A stretch of DNA of 64,000 nt from VRUE01 sp963844395 (GCA_963844395.1 CAWJNX010000001.1:434001-498000); one strand, 5' to 3'; positions 7,881 to 15,768 are shown, counted from the first letter of the stretch. The notes: generated by a model not told the origin, from the sequence alone. Numbers and translations: made by a program.

Positions 7881-8258
7881 TCAGTAAGCGGGGTCGAGCC
7901 CGGTGATCATTGGGAAGTGGCGCACGTTCGTCGTCAGCAGGTCGGCCTCAAGCAGGAGCGCGGTGGCGGCGATCAGGTAGTCGGCGTCGTCGATGCCGCT
8001 GTGGGACCGGCGGTGGCGCTGAGCAAGGGACCCGGCAGCCCGGGCTACCTCCTCCCCTACCGGCACCCAAGAGATCGCCGAGAAGAACTGCTCCAGTGCG
8101 TTGACCTCTTTCTCGCGCACGCCAGCCAACAACTCAAAGCGCACGACCTCGCTGGCAAAGACGGATCCTTCGGCCTCCAGCAGATCGGTTAGGAGATCGA
8201 CGGCGGGGGGTGAGCCGCGTAGGTGATCGATTGCGACGCTGGTGTCGAGCAGCTTCAC
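7881..8258 (-). CDS. vapC: PIN-domain ribonuclease toxin VapC
   Basis: 125 residues with the PIN-domain acidic set: D5 in MKLLDTSVAIDHLRG, E42 in FELLAGVRE, D91/D92 in GIDDADYLIAATAL and the late asparagine-histidine segment TTNVRHF. It starts at GTG 8256-8258. VapC enzymes cut tRNA or rRNA and are held inactive by VapB. The start codon would overlap by four bases (GTGA) with the stop codon of an alternative frame of the antitoxin gene upstream, which suggests the two genes were once directly coupled. Confidence 0.9.
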   Translation of the reverse strand: MKLLDTSVAIDHLRGSPPAVDLLTDLLEAEGSVFASEVVRFELLAGVREKEVNALEQFFSAISWVPVGEEVARAAGSLAQRHRRSHSGIDDADYLIAATALLLEADLLTTNVRHFPMITGLDPAY

Positions 8259-8291
8259 TTGACGCCGAGTCGGGCCAAGCGGTCATTGAGG

Positions 8292-8519
8292 TCACTGCCG
8301 CGGATCGCGTTCGACGTACTCGGCGCCACCGACGCGTCGGCCCCGCCAAGAGCCGGCGCTGGCCTGGAGGGCGCGAAGTTTCTCGTCCCTCCCCTGCTCC
8401 CCAAAGGTTGTGCGAACGGCGCGACGGATCAGCTCCGAGCGGGACGCGCCGGTATCGCGCGAGGCGCGTTCGAGAAGCTCAAGCTCTCCCTCGCCAAGAT
8501 AGACCTGCGTTCTGCTCAT
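8292..8519 (-). CDS. vapB: Ribbon-helix-helix antitoxin VapB, C-terminal frame probably shifted
   Basis: 75 residues from ATG 8519. The first 45 residues are a ribbon-helix-helix domain (RTQVYLGEGELELLERAS, then SRSELIRRAVRTTFG). The tail GAEYVERDPRQ ends 33 bases before vapC. Reading the other frame from about 8312 gives NAIRGSDLNDRLARLGVK and a TGA overlapping the vapC GTG, which is the normal C-terminus and spacing for this antitoxin type. A one-base insertion near 8310-8314 is therefore likely; the tail normally wraps around VapC, so binding may be affected. Confidence 0.8.
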   Translation of the reverse strand: MSRTQVYLGEGELELLERASRDTGASRSELIRRAVRTTFGEQGRDEKLRALQASAGSWRGRRVGGAEYVERDPRQ

Positions 8520-8580
8520 AGCATCACTATACACCCTGTGGTGTTGTCTGGAGAATCCGGCTGACCCTGAGCCCTCAGCT

Positions 8581-8604
8581 CCTCGGACCGTTCCTCGGAC
8601 CGTT
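8581..8604. repeat. Two tandem copies of a 12-base unit
   Basis: CCTCGGACCGTT occurs twice in direct tandem. It lies upstream of vapB, between it and the tRNA-Leu fragment. No function is evident. Confidence 0.6.
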
Positions 8605-8684
8605 TTCGCGTCCCAGGCATCACCCCAAAGAAGCTAAGATCGCCTAGCAACGCCAACTGCCATCGAGAAAGGCTCTCCCGTCGT

Positions 8685-8742
8685 GGTTGAGGGCCTTGTG
8701 TCCCTAACGGGACGTGATGGTTCGACTCCATTCAGCCGCATC
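8685..8742 (+). other. 3' part of tRNA-Leu(GAG), attachment-site copy 1
   Basis: The segment reads anticodon loop TTGAGGG, 3' stem CCTTG, a long variable arm (TCCC/GGGA stem), T arm GATGG-TTCGACT-CCATT and acceptor strand CAGCCGC plus A. No 5' half (GCGGCTG acceptor, D arm) is upstream. A near-identical copy is at 10013-10070; the variable-arm stem differs by a compensated T-A to C-G change, so both copies derive from real tRNA genes. Confidence 0.75.
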
Positions 8743-8928
8743 AAGAATTCCCTGCAAAGCGGGGTTTTTGGGTTTTTGGGCTCTGGCCGACCACCTACTT
8801 CCCCTCGATGGGGGTCCGTTGGGGTCCATTTCGGCAGCAACCTCGCGTTCCTTGCGGATATCGGTGGCGCTCCCGAGCACCGCCGAGGCCGACCTCCATG
8901 CGGTGCAAGTCTGCCGGTCTTGGGTCGG

Positions 8929-9132
8929 ATGAGCGCTACCGAGCACAGGCCAAGGCGCGCCTATGGGTCCGGCAGTCTGCTCGTAGGCATCCACGCCGAC
9001 GGGCAGGAAATCTGGTACGGGCGCTGGTACGTCGGCGAGAGGCGGCATGTTGTCGGCGGTCGTCATACACAAGGGCGACGACTACCTCCCAGGGCCTGGG
9101 TTCTTCACGCTCGGCCGGGAACTAGGCCGTGA
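8929..9132 (+). pseudogene. N-terminal remnant of a tyrosine integrase
   Basis: From ATG 8929 the frame encodes RRAYGSGSLLVGIHADG and then QEIWYGRWYVGERR, the arm-type DNA-binding N terminus of actinobacterial tyrosine integrases (RRxxGSGSLxxR...G.E.WYGkWrvgGR). After about 40 residues the integrase similarity stops and the frame becomes low-complexity before TGA at 9130-9132. No core or catalytic domain follows. It sits 186 bases after the tRNA-Leu fragment, where an integrase gene would be expected. Confidence 0.65.
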
Positions 9133-9199
9133 CACCTCCGACAAGCTCTCATTCCATAGCAAAGAGCTGAACCGCGTCCACAACGCCTTCGCCCGCTAA
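9047..9199 (+). pseudogene. C-terminal fragment of an unidentified protein
   Basis: A short frame in another phase overlapping the end of the integrase remnant: MLSAVVIHKGDDYLPGPGFF followed by TLGRELGRDTSDKLSFHSKE and a stop at 9197-9199. The PGPGFFxLxxELG pattern is typical of the end of small mobile-element proteins that I know only as hypothetical. It seems to have been joined to the integrase N terminus by deletion. Could be a real 50-residue gene with an ATG at 9047; less likely because the ATG lies inside the integrase remnant. Confidence 0.35.
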
Positions 9200-9262
9200 T
9201 CGACGAGTCAGACCGTGGTTGTTGCGTGCCTCGGCGAGGGGAGTCCGGAACGGCGCGGCTGG

Positions 9263-9673
9263 TTAGCGACGTGACGAAGCTGGATCAGCGGCGCTGCTGA
9301 TCGCCCAGCGGACGCCTGGACCAAATTCCAAGAGAACGCCGCCGGGCGTGATCAGCTCCCAATTCGGGGGGTCGTCATCCGCTTCATGTGCGGCGGGCCG
9401 CACATCGAGAAGCGAGCCGCCGGACAGTCGGCAACGTAGCTCGCCCGAGCTCTCATCAATCTCCGCATCCTCAATTGCCTGACCCATCAGCACCTGAGGG
9501 TCTGATGGAGACCACTCGGCGTCCTGAGTTGCGAGGCGCCACAGCTCACCATCGGAGTCGCGAATCTCGACATGAAGCACATCCGGATAGGCCATTCGCG
9601 CATCGACGATCGATCCGCGCATCGAACGCAGAACATTCGCAGGTGATGAGTCTAGGGCTACAACAGTTGCCAT
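9263..9673 (-). CDS. Hypothetical protein, second gene of a small coupled pair
   Basis: 136 residues from ATG 9673 (MATVVALDSSPANVLRS). It looks beta-rich with alternating hydrophobic stretches (DVLHVEIRDSDGELWRLATQ, ELRCRLSGGSLLDVRP) and a late GGVLLEFGPGVRW. I do not recognise the family. The start ATG overlaps by one base with the stop of the upstream 59-residue gene (TGATG), so they are translated together. The small basic first protein and larger acidic second protein resemble a toxin-antitoxin or effector-immunity layout, but no motif supports either. Confidence 0.7.
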   Translation of the reverse strand: MATVVALDSSPANVLRSMRGSIVDARMAYPDVLHVEIRDSDGELWRLATQDAEWSPSDPQVLMGQAIEDAEIDESSGELRCRLSGGSLLDVRPAAHEADDDPPNWELITPGGVLLEFGPGVRWAISSAADPASSRR

Positions 9674-9852
9674 CAGTGCTGCTTCCATTGTCGCAGCCAG
9701 GCCAGCAGCTCGCCATAGCTCATGTGATCTTGCACGCCCGACGACTCCTTCTCGGCATGGAGCGCCTCGCTCGCTTCATAGCGCTCCTTCGGCGTCAGGC
9801 CGGCCTCTTTACAGGCCTGCCGAAACTGCTTGATGTCGCGCTTGCGGGGCAC
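9673..9852 (-). CDS. Small hypothetical protein, first gene of the coupled pair
   Basis: 59 residues from GTG 9850-9852. It begins PRKRDIKQFRQACKEAGL, continues with TPKERYEASEALHAEKE, and ends with MSYGELLAWLRQWKQH. It is strongly helical and charged. The reading is supported by the one-base overlap of its stop with the next gene's ATG and by protein-like composition. Not assigned to a family. Confidence 0.65.
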   Translation of the reverse strand: MPRKRDIKQFRQACKEAGLTPKERYEASEALHAEKESSGVQDHMSYGELLAWLRQWKQH

Positions 9853-10012
9853 AGCGGCGCGAGTCTATGCCGACGCCTGGACCGGACTGGATCACGTGCC
9901 GCGCTTCGAGGGGTCCATTCCAGGATCCGTTGTGAGAGCATCTGATGTAGCTGAGAGAAGCTGACATTGCCTGATATCGCCCGACATCAGGCCAGAGGAG
10001 TCGGATTTGCAC

Positions 10013-10070
10013 GGTTGAGGGCCTTGTGCCCCTAACGGGGCGTGATGGTTCGACTCCATTCAGCCGCATC
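10013..10070 (+). other. 3' part of tRNA-Leu(GAG), attachment-site copy 2
   Basis: Same structure as 8685-8742: anticodon loop TTGAGGG, variable arm CCCC/GGGG, T arm and CAGCCGC acceptor strand, again without a 5' half. The 1.3 kb between the copies holds an integrase remnant and the small gene pair, as expected for a decayed integrative element. Confidence 0.75.
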
Positions 10071-10211
10071 GAAATCCTCCGCGCGCGGACCAGTGCACGG
10101 CGCATCATCGTCGGGCCGGCGATCGTCTCCCTCGCCGACCCGCAGTCTGCAGCCTCGATCGCGGAGGCGACTCTCGAGGTCGGACGCCGCTGGCCCCAAG
10201 CAAACGCCCCC

Positions 10212-10697
10212 TTAGCCGGTCGGCTCATCCTCGAGGTAGCGAAGCTCCGCGTCGCGACGCAGGTACGTCTTTAGCCTGGCCTCGTCACCCCTGCCCGGTG
10301 GGGCGCCAGCCATCAGGCCGACCTTGTTGCTGTCGGGGTACTCGACAATCTCGGGCTCGATCATGGTCGAGACCATGAGGAAGCGAGTGGGCTGATCGGA
10401 GCGGTTGACGATCTGGTGGGCGCCGCTCGGACCGCTGGCGAAGAGCGCCGTATCGCCGCGCCGCAGTTCCTCCTCCCCATCCTCCCGCCTCACCGTCACC
10501 ACACCGTCGAGGACGAGCAGCAGCTCCTCGTTGGCGTGGTGAAGGTGGTAGGGAAATGAGCGCTCTCCGGGCGGCAGCTCGAAGAGACTCGCTCCTAGCT
10601 TCTCCGCCCCAAGCCGCACACCCAGGCGCATTCGCTTCCAGCTGAAGCCCGGCTCGGCCTGCTCGACATCCCACTCGTCTCCGAAGACGTTGGTCAC
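10212..10697 (-). CDS. Cupin-domain protein
   Basis: 161 residues from GTG 10695-10697 (start VTNVFGDEWD); the longer open frame to 11138 runs under the divergent methyltransferase gene and is not coding. Residues 35-115 form a cupin: PYHLHHANEELLLVLDGVVTV gives the first metal-binding motif (H-x-H-H-x4-E), and GDTALFASGPSGAHQIVNRSD gives the second, with its histidine. Such proteins bind a metal and act as small-molecule enzymes or sensors; the substrate cannot be told. It is divergent from the methyltransferase gene with 18 bases between starts, so they may share a promoter region. Confidence 0.85.
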   Translation of the reverse strand: MTNVFGDEWDVEQAEPGFSWKRMRLGVRLGAEKLGASLFELPPGERSFPYHLHHANEELLLVLDGVVTVRREDGEEELRRGDTALFASGPSGAHQIVNRSDQPTRFLMVSTMIEPEIVEYPDSNKVGLMAGAPPGRGDEARLKTYLRRDAELRYLEDEPTG

Positions 10698-10715
10698 GGC
10701 TCCAAGATAGCGACG

Positions 10716-11396
10716 GTGTCCGGCACCCCCCGCTCTATCCTGGCCGCGGTGTCGCGAGATGACTACTACGCATCTCCGTTCGGTGCGACCTACAGCGCCT
10801 ACATGGAGCGGCCGCGCCTCAGCCGGGCGATCGGTCGCATCGTCTGGGGCGGCGATCCCCAGCGGTACTACAAGAGCATGGACGCGGTCGCGGCGCTGCC
10901 GAGCGGCGCCGCGGTCGTTGACTGCCCATGCGGAGCCGGACCGGCGCTGCGAGCGCTGCCCGGGGACGGCTCGGTTCGCTACGTCGGCGTTGACCTCTCG
11001 CCCTCGATGATCCGCCGGGCCCGCAAGCGGGCCGCGGCTCGAGGCATTCGCCAAGTGGAGCTGGTCCAGGCCGACGCGACGGAACTCCCGCTCTCGTCGG
11101 CGATCGCCGAGCTCTTCCTCTCCTTCTGGGGCCTGCACTGCTTCGACGATCCACAGGGCGCCCTGGCGGAGGCCGCCCGCATTCTCAAGCCCAGCGGCCG
11201 GCTCGTCGGATCCTGCTTCGTCCGCGGACGAGACAAGCTGCGACAGCGCCTCCTAGTCCGTCCCGGTTGCGGCGATTTCGGTCCGGTCGGAACGCAGGCC
11301 GAAGTCGAGTCTTGGCTGGCCGCCGCCGGCTTCGACGTCTCCTCCAGCGACCGCTCCGGGCCGATGCTCTTCTTCGACGCCCGGCCGTCCGTCTGA
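10716..11396 (+). CDS. SAM-dependent class I methyltransferase
   Basis: 226 residues; a second possible start is GTG 10749 (VSRDDYYASPFG). The Rossmann core is clear: motif I VVDCPCGAGPALRAL (about 67-80), motif II YVGVDLSPSMIRRAR, motif III QADATELPLS, and the post-motif LFLSFWGLHCFDDPQGALAEAARILKPSGRL. This is the Methyltransf_11 type that methylates small molecules or lipids. Motif I has Cys-Pro-Cys where Gly-x-Gly is usual (DCPCGAGP), but G-A-G is kept. Substrate unknown. Confidence 0.88.
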   Translation: MSGTPRSILAAVSRDDYYASPFGATYSAYMERPRLSRAIGRIVWGGDPQRYYKSMDAVAALPSGAAVVDCPCGAGPALRALPGDGSVRYVGVDLSPSMIRRARKRAAARGIRQVELVQADATELPLSSAIAELFLSFWGLHCFDDPQGALAEAARILKPSGRLVGSCFVRGRDKLRQRLLVRPGCGDFGPVGTQAEVESWLAAAGFDVSSSDRSGPMLFFDARPSV

Positions 11397-11484
11397 GTCA
11401 AAGGCCTGGCGCGCCGGCCGGGTCCCCTGGCGACCTGCGCACGGCCGAGTCCGATCGGAAGCAGACGCGCGCTACGGTGGACCG

Positions 11485-12405
11485 ATGGAATCCTCGTGGC
11501 CCTCCGTCTCCTATGAGGAATGGAGCGCCACCTGCGACACGCTCCACGGGCACACCCAGGTTCTCGGCAAGCTGGCCGCCACGTTGGCGCCCGCCGAGCC
11601 GCAGCTCCAGCACGCCGCGCTGAGGCTGACCGCCCGGGGCTGGGAGACGGGATTGCTGCCTGCGCCCGATCGCTCCGGCGGATTCGTCGTCGCCCTCGAC
11701 CTGCATACCCACGAGGTGCGGGTCGAGCATGCCGACGGACGGGTGAGCGCCATCCCCCTCACGCCGCACCGTGCCGTGGGCGACGTCACGCGAGACTTGC
11801 TGGGAGCGGTTCGGGACTTCGTCGGCCCGGTCGAGTTCGACCCGACGCCGCAGGAGGTGACCTGGAGCGTGCCGCTCGACGAGGACGACGAGCACCGTAT
11901 CTACGAGCCCGAGCAGGTCGCCTCCTATTTCGCCGCCGCTACCCGCGCGGCGCTGGTCCTGGCCGCCTTCCGCGCCCCGTTCCGCGGGCGCTCGACGCCG
12001 GTCAATGCCTGGTGGGGCTCCTTCGACCTTGCCGTCAGCCTCTTCTCAGGAGTCCCAGCCGAGCCGCCGTCCGATGACTTCATCATGCGCAACGCGATGG
12101 ACTCCCAGGAGGTTGCGATTGGCTGGTGGCCCGGCGATAACCGCTACGGAAAAGCCGCCTTCTACGCCTACGCCCACCCGGCGCCGGAGGGATTCTCGGC
12201 CGGCGCGATTGCGCCGCAGGCCGCCGGCTGGAACAACGAGCTTGGTGAGTACCTCCTCGACTGGGAGGACGTATGCGCGAGCGAGGACCCGCATGCGACC
12301 GCGCTCGAATTCGCCCGCTCGGCCTTCCTCCACGCCTGCCTGGTCTGCGACTGGGATCCGGCGCTCGCGGCCAGCGCCGAGGGAGCACCGCCGCCCGTCA
12401 CTTGA
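11485..12405 (+). CDS. DUF5996 family protein
   Basis: 306 residues from ATG 11485. The pattern matches the DUF5996 family: an early LHGHTQVLGKLAATLAP segment, then RGWETGLLPAPD, the strand pair FVVALDLHTHEV and RVEHADGRV, and the later VNAWWGSFDLAVSLFSG and WWPGDNRYGKAAFYAYAHPAPEGF blocks. Biochemical role unknown. It is co-directional with the methyltransferase upstream and dtd downstream but separated from each by 30-90 bases. Confidence 0.82.
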   Translation: MESSWPSVSYEEWSATCDTLHGHTQVLGKLAATLAPAEPQLQHAALRLTARGWETGLLPAPDRSGGFVVALDLHTHEVRVEHADGRVSAIPLTPHRAVGDVTRDLLGAVRDFVGPVEFDPTPQEVTWSVPLDEDDEHRIYEPEQVASYFAAATRAALVLAAFRAPFRGRSTPVNAWWGSFDLAVSLFSGVPAEPPSDDFIMRNAMDSQEVAIGWWPGDNRYGKAAFYAYAHPAPEGFSAGAIAPQAAGWNNELGEYLLDWEDVCASEDPHATALEFARSAFLHACLVCDWDPALAASAEGAPPPVT

Positions 12406-12442
12406 GTGGTGACATAGAGGAAGACGGGATGAGGGGGCGAGA

Positions 12443-12859
12443 GTGAGGGCACTTGTGCAGCGGGTGAGCCAGGCGGCGGTCAACGTCGAGGGGGAGCGGG
12501 TGGCGCAGATCGGCCCCGGCCTGCTGGTGCTGCTTGGGGTCAGCCGCGAGGACACCGAGACGGAGGTGGACCGGTTGGCCGACAAGGTGCGGGCGCTGCG
12601 CATCTTCGACGACGCCGAGGGTCGCATGAATGAGCCGCTCGGCGACCGGGAGGTGCTCTGCGTCAGCCAGTTCACCCTCTACGGCGATGCCCGCAAGGGA
12701 AACCGGCCCAGCTACGTCGAGGCGGCGCCAGCCGAGCAGGCCGAGCCGCTCTACGACCGCTTCTGCGAGCGGCTCGGAGCGGCGAAGGGCGTGTTTGGCG
12801 CCTGCATGGGAGTGGCCCTGGTCAACGACGGCCCGGTCACTCTCATGGTCGAGGCGTAG
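12443..12859 (+). CDS. dtd: D-aminoacyl-tRNA deacylase
   Basis: 138 residues from GTG 12443, full length for DTD. Both active-site motifs are present: SQFTLYGDARKGNRPSY (the SQFTL motif, about 73-89) and the NDGPVT motif near the C terminus. The enzyme frees D-amino acids and mischarged glycine from tRNA using the Gly-cisPro loop of the second motif. It acts in the cytoplasm as a proofreading factor. No unusual features. Confidence 0.96.
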   Translation: MRALVQRVSQAAVNVEGERVAQIGPGLLVLLGVSREDTETEVDRLADKVRALRIFDDAEGRMNEPLGDREVLCVSQFTLYGDARKGNRPSYVEAAPAEQAEPLYDRFCERLGAAKGVFGACMGVALVNDGPVTLMVEA

Positions 12860-12953
12860 GCATGGAGCGACTCACGCCCGTCCCGAGGAGCGGTCGTCGC
12901 ATTGGAGCCGGCTCGGCAAAGTGAGACATGTCTGCGACCGGCGGGCCGTCCCG

Positions 12954-13373
12954 TCAATCTGGCAGAAGCCGTGCTTCGACTCCACATAACTCGTAGATCT
13001 TCTCTGCCCGCCGGTCGAGGCTGACGAGCGTGGCCTCGGCGTCCCGAGCGGCCAGTGCGATCAAGGCGTCGTAGATCGCTCCGCCGACGCCGCCCTCGCC
13101 AGCCAGAAGATCGAGTGCCTCGCTATATGCATCGGGCTGGGGCTGAATTGGAGAGGTGCGCTCTACGAACTGATCCAGGTACGCGACTACCGCACCTGGC
13201 TCGACGCGGTAGACGCCGCCGGGGCCGCTCAGGACGGCGTAGGTCTCCGCCATCGTGTGGGCCACCAGACAGCCGCCTGACCTGACCTCTGCAAGGGCGG
13301 AAACCGCCGCCCCGTGAAATCGGTGCCCCGTAACGAAACCGGCGATCAGTACGGAGGAGTCCGGCGCGATCAC
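12954..13373 (-). CDS. vapC: PIN-domain toxin VapC
   Basis: 139 residues from GTG 13371-13373. PIN-domain acidic residues are D5 (IAPDSSVLIAGF), E43 (HTMAETYAVLSG), D102 (GGAIYDALIALAAR) and D119/D/R in LVSLDRRAEKIYE. A four-base GTGA overlap couples it to the AbrB-type antitoxin gene upstream. Second of four PIN toxins in the window, belonging to a different subgroup from the one at 7881 (different antitoxin type). Confidence 0.88.
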   Translation of the reverse strand: MIAPDSSVLIAGFVTGHRFHGAAVSALAEVRSGGCLVAHTMAETYAVLSGPGGVYRVEPGAVVAYLDQFVERTSPIQPQPDAYSEALDLLAGEGGVGGAIYDALIALAARDAEATLVSLDRRAEKIYELCGVEARLLPD

Positions 13374-13612
13374 CGTCGAGCTCGCTCCAACGCCTCCCGG
13401 ACCTCCTCCGGTCCATGTGGCGGAAGATCGAGGTCCGAGGTAAGGAGACCGTTGGCCCCTTTGAGCAGCTTGACTTGACGAGGAGCGGGGGTCAGTTCGA
13501 TCCGGTCGGCCTCCAGCGTGATCTCGATCTCGTCGCCCCCCTCCAGCCTGAGGGCGGCGCGCAGATCCTTGGGAATCACAACTCTTCCGGCACGATCAAT
13601 GGTAGTTCGCAT
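13370..13612 (-). CDS. AbrB/MazE-type (SpoVT-AbrB) antitoxin
   Basis: 80 residues from ATG 13612; the open frame runs to 13663 but the protein fold starts here (MRTTIDRAGRVVIPKDLRAALRLEGGDEIEITLEADRIEL). This is the swapped-hairpin AbrB DNA-binding fold, with a C-terminal VapC-binding tail. It overlaps the toxin gene by four bases. The AbrB domain would bind its own promoter just upstream (13613-13700) to repress the pair. Confidence 0.88.
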   Translation of the reverse strand: MRTTIDRAGRVVIPKDLRAALRLEGGDEIEITLEADRIELTPAPRQVKLLKGANGLLTSDLDLPPHGPEEVREALERARR

Positions 13613-13724
13613 GCCATTAATTGTACCGGGACATGCGGGAAAGGGCACCGCTTGGCTCTCCATACCTCTCTATAAGGGATGAAGCAGGCGAAATTCGCCC
13701 CCTGTCCCACCGGAGCAGCGCTAT

Positions 13725-14345
13725 CTAGGCCGAGCCGAGCGCCTCGTCGATGAAGGGGCCGAGTAGCTCGCCGGTGGCCGCGGCGGTGGCCTCGGGGGCG
13801 TCGCCCGGGGCCGTGATGTGGCTGATCGCAAGGCGGACGAGGGTCTCGGCAAGGAGGCGGGCTTTGGCCGGTGGGGCTTCGGGCCAACCCTCCTCGATCG
13901 TCGCGGTGAGGCGGGCGGTCGCCCAGTGGACGACGGGCATGCCCTGGGTGGTGACGAAGGGCAGCATGCCGCCGGTGCCGTCGTCGCTGAGCAGGATGCG
14001 GACGAGCGGGTCCTCGCCGGCGCTGCGCAGGAACATCTCCAGCGCTGCGCGGACCGCGGCTCGGGGGTCGTCGAGGTGCTCGCGGACCGCCGCGTTGACC
14101 CCGTCGAGGAAGCGTTCGCCCTCGTGGATGACGAAGGCCTGGGCGAACTCATCGCGGCTGCCGAACTCCTTGTAGAGGGTCTGTCGGCTGACGCCCGCCG
14201 CGCCGGCGATGTCGGCCATCGTGATCTCCGACCAGGCGCGCCGCTGCAGCTCGTCGCGGGCGGCGACGAACAGGGTCTCGCGCAGCAGCTTGCGTGCCGC
14301 CGACCGGATACGGAGCTCGCTCGGGGGCGGTGGCCATCGGCTCAA
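13725..14345 (-). CDS. TetR-family regulator, third gene of the alkane hydroxylase operon
   Basis: 206 residues. The N-terminal TetR helix-turn-helix is at about 25-70 (ITMADIAGAAGVSRQTLYKEFGSRDEFAQAF), followed by an all-helical ligand domain. It follows rubredoxin by 27 bases on the same strand as alkB, the usual place for the TetR regulator (AlkU/AlkX type) of actinobacterial alkB operons. It is expected to repress the operon until a fatty acid or alkane product binds; the inverted repeat at 15769-15793 in front of alkB is a candidate operator. Confidence 0.88.
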   Translation of the reverse strand: MSRWPPPPSELRIRSAARKLLRETLFVAARDELQRRAWSEITMADIAGAAGVSRQTLYKEFGSRDEFAQAFVIHEGERFLDGVNAAVREHLDDPRAAVRAALEMFLRSAGEDPLVRILLSDDGTGGMLPFVTTQGMPVVHWATARLTATIEEGWPEAPPAKARLLAETLVRLAISHITAPGDAPEATAAATGELLGPFIDEALGSA

Positions 14346-14372
14346 TGGTGGCAGTGGACGCAGCTATCGTGC

Positions 14373-14540
14373 TCACTCCCCCGCCGGCTCGAAATCGACC
14401 TTGTCGCGCACACCGCAGTCCGGGCAGTGCCACTCGTCGGGCACCTCGCTCCAGGGGGTCCCCGGCGGGAAGCCCTCGCGCGGGTGTCCCGCCTCCTCGT
14501 CGTAGACGTAGCCGCAGCCTGGGCAGCGCCAGGCGCTCAT
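14373..14540 (-). CDS. rubA: Rubredoxin, electron donor to AlkB
   Basis: 55 residues from ATG 14540, too short for many gene callers. It has the two iron-binding knuckles CPGCGYVYDEEAG and CPDCGVRDKVDF with the typical aromatic residues W, Y and F between them. The protein carries one Fe in an Fe(Cys)4 site and passes electrons from a rubredoxin reductase to the alkane hydroxylase. Its ATG overlaps the alkB stop by four bases (ATGA). No reductase gene is nearby. Confidence 0.95.
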   Translation of the reverse strand: MSAWRCPGCGYVYDEEAGHPREGFPPGTPWSEVPDEWHCPDCGVRDKVDFEPAGE

Positions 14541-15727
14541 GCCACGGCTCCGTAGCGCGCCAACACCTTCTTCAGGGCGCGTGGCTGGATGTTGGCGCGG
14601 GTCACGTCGCCGTTGTAATGGTCGAGCAAGCGGCGGTCCATGACGCGGCGCCAGAGCGGCGGGAACCAGGCGAGCACGATCATCCCGGCGTAGCCAGTTG
14701 GCAGCTGCGGCGCCTCGTCGACGTGGCGCAGGGCCTGGTAGCGACGGGTCGGGTTGGCGTGGTGGTCACTGTGGCGCTGCAGGTGGTAGAGGAGGACGTT
14801 GGAGGCGACGTTATTGCTGTTCCAGCTGTGCTCGGGGAGGCAGCGCTCGTAGCGACCGTCCTCCCGCTTCTGGCGCAGCAGGCCGTAGTGCTCCAGGTAG
14901 TTGACGACCTCGAGCAGGGAGAAGCCGAGCACCGCCTGGAACAGCAGATAAGGCAGGACGACCGGCCCGAAGATGACGGTCAAGGTTGCGAACAGCACCG
15001 CGGTCATCGCCCAGGCCTGCAGGATGTCGTTGTGGATCGACCAGGGCGAACGGTCCATCCGCCCCAGCCGCTCCCGCTCCAGGCTCCAGGCCGAACCGAG
15101 GCTGCCGGAGACGGTGCGCGGCAGGAAGGCCCAGAAACTCTCCCCCAGCCGGGCACTGGCGGGATCGCCGGGAGTCGCTACCTGGACGTGGTGGCCGCGG
15201 TTGTGCTCGATGAAGAAGTGCCCGTAGCCGCTTTGGGCGAGCGCGACCTTGCTCAGCCACTTCTCCAGATCGGCGCGCTTGTGGCCGAGCTCGTGCGCCG
15301 TGTTGATCGCGATCCCGCTCACCATCGCCATCGTCAGCGCCAGCCCGATGCTGTTGACCGTCGAGAGGCCGCCATCGGCCCAGAGCCAGCAAGCGAAGAC
15401 GATGCCCGCGTACTGGACCGGGATGAAGACGTAGGTGCACCAGCGGTAGTAGCGGTCCTGTTCAAGCCACTTGATGATGCTGTCGGGGGGGTTCTCGGCG
15501 TCCATGCCGACGATCGCGTCGAGCAGGGGGAAGATGACGAAGACGAGAATCGGGCCGTAGAACCAGAAGAGCCCGAGCCCGGTCAGCTCAACCAAGCCCC
15601 AGGCGAGAAAGGGAAGCAGCGGCACGATCAGACCGAGCAGCCACGCGTAGCGCTTCGGGTCCGTCCACGTCGCCGGGCTGACCTCGATCGGCTCGCCGTG
15701 TGAATGCGCGTGTCCCATTGCCTCCAT
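14537..15727 (-). CDS. alkB: Alkane 1-monooxygenase
   Basis: 396 residues from ATG 15727, which has a strong AAGGAGGG ribosome site seven bases upstream; the longer frame to 15793 runs into the promoter. It is an integral-membrane non-haem di-iron enzyme with six hydrophobic segments. All four histidine boxes are visible: HELGHK, EHNRGHH, NYLEHYG and LQRHSDHH. It hydroxylates the terminal carbon of medium to long alkanes. Followed by rubredoxin and a TetR regulator in one operon. Length and motifs match AlkB of actinobacteria. Confidence 0.96.
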   Translation of the reverse strand: MEAMGHAHSHGEPIEVSPATWTDPKRYAWLLGLIVPLLPFLAWGLVELTGLGLFWFYGPILVFVIFPLLDAIVGMDAENPPDSIIKWLEQDRYYRWCTYVFIPVQYAGIVFACWLWADGGLSTVNSIGLALTMAMVSGIAINTAHELGHKRADLEKWLSKVALAQSGYGHFFIEHNRGHHVQVATPGDPASARLGESFWAFLPRTVSGSLGSAWSLERERLGRMDRSPWSIHNDILQAWAMTAVLFATLTVIFGPVVLPYLLFQAVLGFSLLEVVNYLEHYGLLRQKREDGRYERCLPEHSWNSNNVASNVLLYHLQRHSDHHANPTRRYQALRHVDEAPQLPTGYAGMIVLAWFPPLWRRVMDRRLLDHYNGDVTRANIQPRALKKVLARYGAVA

Positions 15728-15768
15728 TGCCGCCCTCCTTGTCAAATCTTGCAAAGCCGTCTGCCTGT

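Noticed and set aside
8516..9072. Minus-strand frames containing the NGVEPSRPVRDTRPST segment
   Set aside because: Translation of the tRNA-Leu fragment; a common false protein.
10285..11154. Long frames opposite the cupin and methyltransferase genes
   Set aside because: Arginine- and glycine-rich shadow frames of GC-rich coding DNA.
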